In this document: positions 1 to 12,000 of the stretch, one piece after another | Layout of the letters: each line of letters begins with the position of its first letter | Position numbering within the stretch: the stretch's first letter is position 1 | Source: Petrosia ficiformis | Lineage: Eukaryota; Porifera; Demospongiae; Haplosclerida; Petrosiidae | NCBI GenBank assembly: GCA_947044365.1 | Contig: OX345636.1 | Coordinates: 59,771,537 to 59,835,536 of the forward strand | DNA: 64,000 bases | Direction: 5' to 3' | Made by a program: the position numbers and the translations under genes | The notes under the pieces: model-generated | What the model was told of the DNA's origin: nothing | What the model saw: only the letters and a program-made list of their open reading frames with translations | Databases searched by the model: none

Positions 1-64
1 GAACTACATGTATTATTTTAATAGTTTACAGGAAGCAAATTTTCTATCAAGTTTGTTTAAATAC

Positions 65-3000
65 TCATTATCTGTGGGGCCATGGTCATTTTGTATTCAA
101 GGAAGATCACATATATTAGGTTTCTTGGTAGTCTTGTCTCCTGACTCCCAATTTCAGTGGCTTGTTGTACACAACAGTCAAATAGTGAGTGCATTAACAC
201 ACTTACATGTACATGTATTGTGTTTGATAGAAAATTGGATCCTCCAAACAGTCGATTTTTATAAATACTGTCACAAATAATTACATGCACATGTGCGTAC
301 ATACATGTACCTTTCTGAGTCTCCTTGTGAAGGTGATATCTACTCCATGTTGTAAATCTCTTACTAGATGTGCATAAGCCACAAAATGCAGTAATTCATT
401 TGGTTCAGAATCATACAATAGATTACATGTTAACTCAAATACTGGAACTCGAGCTGTCTGAATACTTGGCTATAATTTATGGAAAAGATAACTGAAATTT
501 ATTATTATTTATATACATGTAGATATGTTTTCCATTACATATATACATGTAGTACACATGTACAAGCATTATAATGTGTACTGTACATGTGGTAGTCATA
601 TACATGTACATTATATTAATGTGTACTGTACATGTGATAGTCACATGCATTACCAGGGCTCAAGATAACAATGTCCCATGTTTGATCAAAATATGCTCTA
701 GTCAAATTTAAGGCATTTTAGCTCATCAGTTATCATGAGCACTGCATTACAATATATGAATATATGTATGTATTGTAATTGGTATACATGTACAGTATAT
801 GTCAATAAAATGTCACCATACAGTAACAGTAGTTACCTTACTTCTACTGTCAGCATAGTACAGTAATTACTGTCTCACTACTGTGGTGTTGAATACCAAT
901 TACTGTCAAAACTACTGTTGAACTACATGTATGTAGTGTGGAAATGAAACTACTGAGTAATTACTGTACTGTATGGTGACTTTGTATATGTACATGTACA
1001 TGTATATCAGTGTTCTGACTGTTCTCCATAGTGGAAAAGGCAAAGGTACATGTAACAATTATTATTGGACCTATTTTATACTGATCAGAGGCACTGTTAG
1101 ATGTAACATAAATTATAATAAATAGAATAGTGATTTGCCAGCCCTAAGGAGATCACTGAGTATAGATATACATGTACATGTAGAGTTTGTAATGTAAGTG
1201 AAAATTTTAAGACTGAGACTGAATGTGTGTGTGTGTACAGGTGTACATGTATACACATCACACTGTGCACTACCATACATTGTAGATGTACATGTACCTT
1301 CAGTACATGTATGTACATGTGTATGTATGTGTATACACACACATATATACAGTATAAATTATAGATGTACACATACCTTCAGTGTAATTTGAGCTACTCT
1401 ATCGGCTGCTTCAGTAGCTAACAGATTTTTCTAGTTTATGTCTGAACAATACTGATTACTCTGCAGAACTGAATGTACAGTACATGTAAGTACATGTACA
1501 CTAATATTATACATGTATACATGTATGTACATGTACATGTGAGTACATAGTATACGTGTATACATGCATGTACATGTACATGTGAGTACATATTATACGT
1601 GGCGTCGTGTATACATGTATGTACATGTACATGTAAGTACATGAACACTATTATACATGTACATGTACATGTATAATTATGTACATGTACAGTGTAAGTA
1701 CATTTACCTTCTACATACATGTATGTATGTACATGTACAACTAACTATGGCATGACATAAAACACAAATGCAATACATACTTGTAGGATCTGTTGAAACT
1801 GTAGATTGCTGTGATAATTCAAGAATCTCTTTTACTCTTTTTCTCACTAAAGGGGTGTGGTCAATCTATGGGATATACATCACACAGACACTAGTCACAT
1901 GTTCATTTATAATAATCATGTGAACTACTGGTATAATAGGTGTGGTCAGTAAAGATTCATATTCTTGTAAAAGTTCCAAATAATGTTCCAAGAGAGGTAC
2001 TATACGTATCTATAAGAAAGCAAAGTGAATAATAATTATACACTATACAAACTATTGGTAGTACTAGTAGTAGTACTAGTGGTAGTACTAATGGTAGTAC
2101 TAGTGGTAGTACTATTGGGAGTACTATTGGTAGTACTATTGGTAGTACTAGTGGTAGTACTATTGGGAGTACTATTGGTAGTGCTATTGGTAGTACTAGT
2201 GGTAGTACTATTGGTAGTACTATTGGTAGTACTATTGGTAGTACTATTGGTAGTACTAGTGGTAGTACTAGTGGTAGTACTATTGGTAGTACTATTGGTA
2301 GTACTATTGGGAGTACTATTGGTAGTACTATTGGTAGTACTAGTGGTAGTACTAGTGGTAGTACTATTGGTAGTACTATTGGTAGTACTATTGGTAGTAC
2401 TAGTGGTAGTACTATTGGTAGTACTATTGGTAGTATTAGTGGTAGTACTAGTGGTAGTACTAGTGGTAATACTATTGGGAGTACTATTGGTAGTATTAGT
2501 GGTAGTACTAAAATTACGATCAGTACGATATGCATTACTAATGGTAATACTAATGATAATACTAATGATAATATTAATGATAATACTAATGATAATACTA
2601 ATGATAATACTAATGATAATACTAATGATAATACTAATGATAATACTAATGATAATACTAATGATAATACTAATGATAATACTAATGGTAATACTAATGA
2701 TAATACTAATGATAATACTAATGATAATACTAATGGTAATACCAATGATAATACTAATGGTAGTACTAATGGTAATGCTAATGATAATACTAATGATAAT
2801 ACTAATGATAATACTAATGATAATACTAATGATAATACTAATGATAATACTAATGATAATACTAATGATAATACTAATGATAGTACTAATGATAATACTA
2901 ATGATAGTACTAATGATAATAATAATGGTAGTACTAATGATAATACTAATGATAATACTAATGGTAATACCAATGATAATACCAATGATAATACTAATGG

Positions 3001-6000
3001 TAGTACTAATGGTAATGCTAATGATAATACTAATGATAATACTAATGATAATACTAATGATAATACTAATGATAATACTAATGATAATACTAATGATAAT
3101 ACTAATGATAATACTAATGATAGTACTAATGATAATACTAATGATAGTACTAATGATAATAATAATGGTAGTACTAATGATAATACTAATGATAATACTA
3201 ATGATAATACTAATGATAGTACTAATGATAATACTAATGATAGTACTAATGATAATAATAATGGTAGTACTAATGATAATACTAATGATAATACTAATGG
3301 TAATACCAATGATAATACCAATGATAATACTAATGGTAGTACTAATGGTAATGCTAATGATAATACTAATGATAATACTAATGATAATACTAATGATAAT
3401 ACTAATGATAATACTAATGGTAATACTAATGATAATACTAATGATAATACTAATGATAATACTAATGATAATACTAATGATAATACTAATGATAATACTA
3501 ATGATAATACTAATGGTAGTACTAATGGTAATACAAATTTAGTTAGTTTCTTTCACAAAATGGCTGAATATCAAGTTTAAAGGTACATGTAAGCAATTGA
3601 TCAAATGTATTTTCCTTAAGACCTGTCATATATACATGTACATATATATTGTACCAGTTTGTGCGTTAAGAGGAGTTTGTAGGATTGCTTCATTGTCATG
3701 GTAACGATGAAGAAACTCAGTTAGCTGGTCTACCAAGTACTTGTGACAAACAGGATACTGTAAAAAATAATAAATATACAGTTAATAACAGTACATGTAT
3801 TCAGGTAATATACATGTGTATCTGGATGTGATAGTGAACTTCACAATTACATGTAGGTATGTTTGTAAGTGTACAATTACATGTACATGTACATCTAGTT
3901 GTATACATGTCTGTATGGGTAGTGACTGGGTACATGATTATATACAGCCTGTACTACCAGTTGTATGTACATGTACATGTATACATGTCTGTATGGGTAG
4001 TGACTGCGTACATGGTTATATACTACCAATATTTCATATGTACATGTACATGTATGTACATGTGTTGTATGCACATGTACATGTATACATGTCTGTATGG
4101 GTAGTGACTGGGTACATGGTTATATACAGCCTGTACTACCAGCTGTATGTACATGTACCTGAGGCCACTCTCATTTTTCATTTTCCATTGCCTCAGGTGT
4201 CTTTCTTTCTTTCTTTCTTTCTTTCTTTTCTATCTACATCTCGGATAACATCATGTATACATGTCTGTATGGGTAGTGACTGGGTACATGGTTATATACT
4301 ACCAACATTTCACATGTACATGTACATGTATGTACATGTGTTGTATGTACATGTACATCTAGTTGTATACATGTCTGTATGGGTAGTGACTGGGTACATG
4401 GTTATATATTACCAATATTTCACATGTACATGGATTGCCACACCATGTCATGGATTAGTTTTAGACTCTCATTTGCATTACTCAGGTCCTCTATGCACTA
4501 AGTGGAAGTGTAGCTGGTTTACCAGTATCATCCTGAATGTATAAAGTTTATGATACAATTATATAAATATTAATAATAGATATGATGGACAATAGAATAC
4601 ATTACATCATCATACTGAAATAAAAACTATTAAGATAATTATTGAAAAAAATTATCCCACTTTGTGATATCATCATTGATCATTACTGATTTGCTCTTCT
4701 CAATCTACCAATCATGTACATGTACATGTATTGTACACATGTACATGTACACATATAATATAAAAACAAGATATTGAGAAAAATTATCCCTATGATTACT
4801 ATGTGATATCATTGCTGATTTTCTTATCTGAATGCAGCAATCATGTACACTGTAATGTATTGTACACATGTACAGTACATCCAGTGTACACTATACATGT
4901 ACATGTATCTTTAGTGACAGATAAGCTATACTGAGAGTATAACGATATACACATGTACATGTACATGTACAATACATGTAGTGCACACTATACATGTACA
5001 TATACTTGTGTACATGTATCTTTAGTGGCGGATAAGCTATACTGAGAGTATAGCCATATACAGATGTACATGTATAGTACATGTAGTGTACACTATACCT
5101 TTAGTAGCTGGTACGCCATACTGAGAGTATAATGAGTGGATAATAAAGGAAATCGCCACAAATGACAAAGACGAGACGCTAAGAGTTCTCCATTATCAAG
5201 ATAATCACCAGGCGTAGTCTAACATAGACCAAGCAAATACATTACATATTCAATAACTGTTATACACTTTACATATACATGTACATGTACATGTACATAT
5301 ATAATTTAGTGATTTAACATATACACATGTAAACCATGTACAGTGTATGTAATGCATTATTATTTTACTGTACATGTATAATGTGTACATACCTCATTAG
5401 CATTGGTTGTTATTGGAAACAGACTATCAACAAACATCTGAGCATGATCAGTGATACACTTGCACTATAAAAAGAATATTAATCACATCATAATTATAAT
5501 TATTTACTAGTAATACAACACACATGTATATAAAAATACATCATACATGTACATGTACATGTATTAACTGTATACATGTACATGTACATGTATTAACTGT
5601 ATACATGTAAATATATTATGTGTTGTATTAACTTGCATACATACAACATGTATTACATACACCATGTACATGTACATGTACATGTATACCAGATCTTACA
5701 ATACACATGAAAATTCATGTGTCTAGTATGATAGCAATAGGCGTAGAAATAATAAACAAACAAACAAAATAAACAAGCAGCCATGATGGCTTAGAAAATT
5801 CATAAAACACACCACAAAGGGTTGCTACATGTAGTTTTACTATTATACATATACATGGTTAATTACAGGTAATGTACATGTACTGTACATGTACATGTAC
5901 ATGTGTATCACAGATAAAACATTGTGTAAAGGAACAGCTCTTCTAAAGTCTGTTCGTATTCATGATGACCTTAAAATTATGAAAGCACAAAAGTGCTGAA

Positions 6001-9000
6001 TCCTCGGTGCTGTTACATGTGTACGTAACTCAGACACAACTTCTCTTTCATTTTTTTCTAATAAACCTCATCTCTGTTTCCTTACTTAACTTTTGCAGTG
6101 AAACAGGCTTACTATGTTTTATTGCAAAGTATATCCACAACTACAGGCCCATAATCTAATGTGCAACTTAGTATGACACTGTGGACACTTTTTATATGGA
6201 ACCATGATTTTAAAAAGAGGTACAACTATTAAAACAAAAACAACTACCAAAAAACTCACTGTTAAACCATCAAGACCACAACACTGGCAGTACATCACCT
6301 ACCATGTGGCCCAAAGGCAGGAATCTCTGCCCACCTCATATACAATTAATTAATTATTTTGGCTGACTCGGCAATTTTATATCTCCAAACTTGGGTGCTG
6401 GAATTCTTTTTATACAGCTCGTGCAAAAGTAGTACACCTACAAGCAACATTTTGTATGTGTACTCCTGTATAAAAACACCTTTTTGAACTGTAAAAGACC
6501 CTCCTCCAGGTTAGCCTAAGTATAAATAACGCCATATCTTTTGAACCAAGAATTTTTATAAAATTTCATGCAGTTGTTTGAAAAAGTGTGGAATTTATGT
6601 CATGTTGAAACTCTAATTTCAATCTCTAGACGAACGACTTTGCTTATTTCGTAGTAACAGACAGACAGACGAACAGACAAAACAGACTACCGTAATCCTT
6701 CGCTGCGCATGCGCACCGAGGATTAATAATGTACATGTACATGTATATAGTATAGTGTATAGTTTAATATCATAAGGTTAATATGATTATCCTGTAACTC
6801 AATAATGAAGCAATGGATTGAAATTTGACATACACAAAAAAGATAATGTACTCATTATATGTACCTGTAATACATATATACCACTTTGATTCCAAAGAGT
6901 CACTGGTAGAGGAACAGGCGACGATACCATACTGGGTGTGGTTAATAATTGAGTGGATGTATTGTCTAAATCATCACATTCCCATACAAATTCACCAGAC
7001 ATACTATCATACAGTCTATGAATAATTAATTATTAACTAAATGGGGATTCCCCTAATCATACTGTAAACACACCTTAGTTCACCATGGAGACATAATCCA
7101 AAATATGTATGAAAAACAAATAATTGTAATGGAGTTGAAGAGGAGGAGTACCATGACTTAGGAGATGGGTATCATGTAGTGAAATCTTTGAGATGAACAA
7201 CAAGATGATTAATACAACTTCCTATATAAAGAAAGGTACATGTAGGTAGACACTGACTAGATTCACTAGAGTATAAGGGTTTCGTATAGAAGGGAGGAGG
7301 GAGAGGAGATACAAGAGATACAAGAGATACAATATAATTATGTACATGTATGTGTTTAATGACTAACCATCTCTCCATATTAATTGATAAATGGTTCCAT
7401 CATTTAGTAAAATCAAGAAGTGTTTTGAAATAGGATGAACACAAAGAGATACTATATATCTGGAGTCACATTGCTGGAAGAAAAGATGAATAATAGAAGA
7501 GATGAAGAAGAGAACAGAATATTTAATATTAAAATGAATATCCCACATATACTGGATGTAGTGCTGAGATAATAATACAAACACTATTACTAGTCTATTA
7601 TACGTGTACATGTACAGAGTGTCGTGGGTTCGAATCCCACCTGAGGCAACTCTCATTTTTCATTTTTCCATTGCCTCAGGTGTCTTTCTTTCTTTCTTTC
7701 TTTCTTTCTACATCTCGGATAACATCATGTACGTAAACTACGTATACAGTACAGTTTTTGTTGAGGCCTGCATGTTTACTATGGCACTGCATAACTGCAT
7801 AACCATAATAATTATGCTTCTTATCAAATTAATACAATTACATGTACATTTCTGAAGTGGTAATGTACCAATAATTGGTTATTGTTGGCTATTACTGTAC
7901 TTTTAGTATCAATATAGCTTATTTCTGAAAGGTGCAATCGATATTGTAATAAGTGTACTAATAATGCTATTTCTTGTGATTATAGCATCATTAATTGCTT
8001 TTATGATAATCATAATTATTAATATAATACACATTTTCAGTAAGGAATCATAACCCAGAAGGTACATGTAGATATAATACCAGATTACTAGTTTGGAATA
8101 TTGAATTACTATACTCAAAGAGATCCGTGTTACACATGCAGGGTAAAGTATTTTGGTGATTTTCAAGTTCTTGAACATAAATGTACTTAGAACCATTTTA
8201 CCAATTAAAGCACTTGTGCTTGTGCTTGAGCACATTTTGTAGATGTGCTTGTTAAGCATATTTTTAATCACTAAGCACTTTTGGGGTAAGTGTTTACAGC
8301 AGCTTTTTTGTGTACTAGCAGTTTTGTTGATTTCTTTTCCATTTTAAATATTTTAGGCCAGATAGATGTAGACTAACAGATATTAACTTTCAAAAACTTG
8401 TTTTCATAAGAAGCAACAATAAATTTCAATGAATTCCATGCATTTTGTTTTAAAAAGGGTTGTTATACTTAGCATGAGTGAAATATTAGAATGCATGTAC
8501 AAGTGCTTGAAATTGTGCTTGAAGTGCTTTAAAAGTGCTTTAAAAGATGATTAAGCACTTTTTGTGTAAGTGCTTGAAAAAGTGCTTAATGCTTAAAGCA
8601 CTTCAGTCAGTGCTTGCATGTGCTTATGCTTGAAGGACCAACTGAAGTCCTTGACCCCATGCCTGTCAGTGTACACCCCACATATCACATTACACCATTT
8701 CTAAAGCCAGATTCACACTACATGTATATATAGGTACATGTATATGACCCCATGTCTGCCAGTGTCACACATATCCCATTACACCATTTTTAAAGCCGGT
8801 TTAACACTACATGTACATGTATATGTAGGTGAATTAATGCAATGTAATCAAGTACATGTACTTATGCAAACTTGTATTTTTAGGGCCAATAGCAGGTTTA
8901 ACGTATGTTTATAATACTTCATAGTTCATATTTATATTATATATATATATATATTATATATATATATATATGTATATACATATATATATATACATTGTAT

Positions 9001-12000
9001 ATATATATATACATGTATAATTTATATACAAATACAATGCTATGACATTTGACCATGCAATTATCAAACCTTATTTCGACCTCTGTGTATATATACAAGT
9101 CATAATTATATATATGTATACATATATGTTTGTTGGGGTCGTTCAATTAATGAGTGTGTTACATAGAAACTGGAACTAATAGCGGTTCTAGGTACAATAT
9201 ATTCCTAAAGTTCTACAAGACTACATGTGTGTATAATAGGATGTTGTGCTTCAGACATGATAAAGTCACCCATGATTAATAAATGTTGGACACAACAAAC
9301 CAATTACAGGGATACTTTTTTCTTAATATATCTTTTTTTTTTTTTTTACATAATCAAGTTTAATTATTTGTATGGATTGCATAAGTAAATATAAATATTT
9401 TCTATACATTACATTATGTTAAATGTATTGCTCTAGTGTGAATCTGGTTAAATATATGTACATGTATACATGTAAATACTTACCTTACTCCATTGCCATG
9501 CTGTTCTTCTACACAGGACTTTAAAGTTTTTGATACCACACAAATCATTATCACATTGTCTGTCTTGAAAATTATAAATGTAACTCTATAGAAATAATTA
9601 ATATCTAACTAATATAACTAATTATTAACTAATTAATAACTAATTAATAACTAATTAATAACTAATTAATAACTAATATAGTGCTGCACAACTCTTATTA
9701 CCCTCGCCGCGTAGCGTAGGCGGAAGGGTACAGTAATCGTTTTGTCTGTGTGTCTGTGTGTCTGTGTATCTGTGTGTCTGTGTGTTAGCAATTTTTCATT
9801 GACATTTCAAAAGGGGTACTGGTAGACTTCAAATTATACAAGGAAAAAAAATAACGTAGGAATTCTTCTAAAACCTTTTGGTTCTAAAGTTATGACAATT
9901 TTTATAACTCACAGTTGCCGTTTTACGACTTTAAGATGAAACGAGGGCAATAACGAGAGTAAATATGGACACACAAAATACAAGTGATCCTGTTTCACGG
10001 CTGTCGCTAACCAAGAAACACTTCAAACCAAAAACAATCGAGGTAATGGTTGCTACTACACCACCATTGTTGCAAGATAGAAAGCTACCTAGCTCCACCT
10101 ACAGGTATGTGCATGTGCGCATGCTTGCAAAGCGTCATGTACTAAACACGTTGGAGACTTTAGAGTTAGACTTCAGACATTTTTCGTTGTTTTTCGAAGG
10201 AAAACAGCGAATAAGATGTAAGATATATATACAAATTATACATTTCTTTCAATGATATTCTTATTTTGTCTTTTAGGATATAAAGTTATAACAGTTTTAA
10301 TCCCCATAAATGTTTTTCAAATTTATGTGTATTCCATGTAAAAAAAGTATTGTTTGTTTCATACACAAACTTTATTATATTTTGAAAACAATTGTAGTGC
10401 TTTGTATTACTTTCCCACATAGGCGAGGGTCCCGTCGCGACGGCACTCGTTTATTCTGTACATATAATAATTGAGAACTATTGTACATGTATATTGATAA
10501 GTACACCAAATATTGAACTAATTTAGTGCAGAAATGAATTATATATTAATTGTACTATGATAATAAATTATAAAAAGAATAATAAAAAAACATTTTAAAA
10601 AATTGAAGAGTATGTAGGGATATACATGTATATCAAAACTGAAAATGCACAGGAACAAGATGGCTTAGGCAAAAAAATGAAATACCACTTCCACATAACA
10701 ACCGTACATAAGTATCACTTCTTTGTGTTTTGCCTTTACTCTAGCTACATTGTATATATACTTATGTAGGGTTGTTATGTGGAAGTGGTATTTCAAGGGT
10801 GCTGCACTGTGTGGAGTGCATTCATTCATTATTTTAATAATTACTTGAAGTTGAATCATTTCCTGATTTTGTTAATTAATAGACAGCTGCAATATCAATG
10901 GTGGGACCAGCAATTATGGACAGTACATTACATGAAGGAGCTTGTATGGCATTCTGACTTGTACAGCTGTCAAAATAGAAGAGTTGATACTACTTATCAC
11001 TCAGTGGTAACTATAACAACACCTACTTACACAAATCATTATCTTTAAAATTGTTAAGAATTTTATTTTTTAGAACCCACTTGCATTCCAAGAAATTCAT
11101 ACAAGAATTTGTTTTGTTTGGTTGGAGGAGATATTTTATGGATAGTAAGCAGATTTTCACAAAAATGTTTGAAAAATAGCTACCCTGAGATTGAATGTGG
11201 TGAGTTTTGGCAGCTATACACTTATCTTTCACACTCAATAAAAGAAGCAGACTAAATTAAGTATCCAACTATCACTATACTGACATGACTAATTTCATTT
11301 ACTTCCTATAAACTGTCTAGACAGCAAGTGATCAAAATTATTATATTATGTCCAATCATACTCCAATGACTGATTATCTCGAGCCATCCCTTAGAAAGAA
11401 AGACACTCCATAATGATGCCACTTTCAACAGGACACAATCCACATTATGGATGTTTAGACGTACATGCACATATACATTGTAATTATGTAACTTACTTTA
11501 ATAAAATCTGTGCTATTCTTCCAATACAACATAAGATTATGAGGAGCAGTGGTTCCTATACTGGGTATCATCCACACACCTGAATCCACAGTGAAGAATT
11601 GGAATAAAGGACAATTTGAAATCAGAGAGGTGTGGATGGATAAGAGAAATTTGCCATTTTCTGAAATAAATAAATAAATATATAATGTATATATATACAT
11701 GTATACGTACATGTAATTATATACAATGTACATTAACATGTACACATGTATAATAATATTATATATATCAGTTGATTATATAATGAAATCATTAAATAAA
11801 TTCTGTTCACATTCATGATGACATCATTAGACATTATATTGTAATAATAATCATTATAGTGTATAGTGTAATGTCATAAGATTAATACATGGTTATACTG
11901 TAACTCAATAATAGATTGAAATTTGACATACATATACATGTACATGTACATTACATAATAAAAAATGGGAATGTTTTTATATGAAAATAGTGCAGGTCAA

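Noticed and set aside
2025..3542. Open frames of 505 (plus) and 454 (minus) codons
   Set aside because: They arise from a 12-bp repeat that is open in several frames on both strands, have almost no sequence complexity and lie between two HPS6 exons.
3795..4544. 249-codon plus-strand frame rich in Tyr, Met, Val and His
   Set aside because: It is composed of ACATGT runs, four repeat copies and a SINE; the real gene here is on the minus strand.
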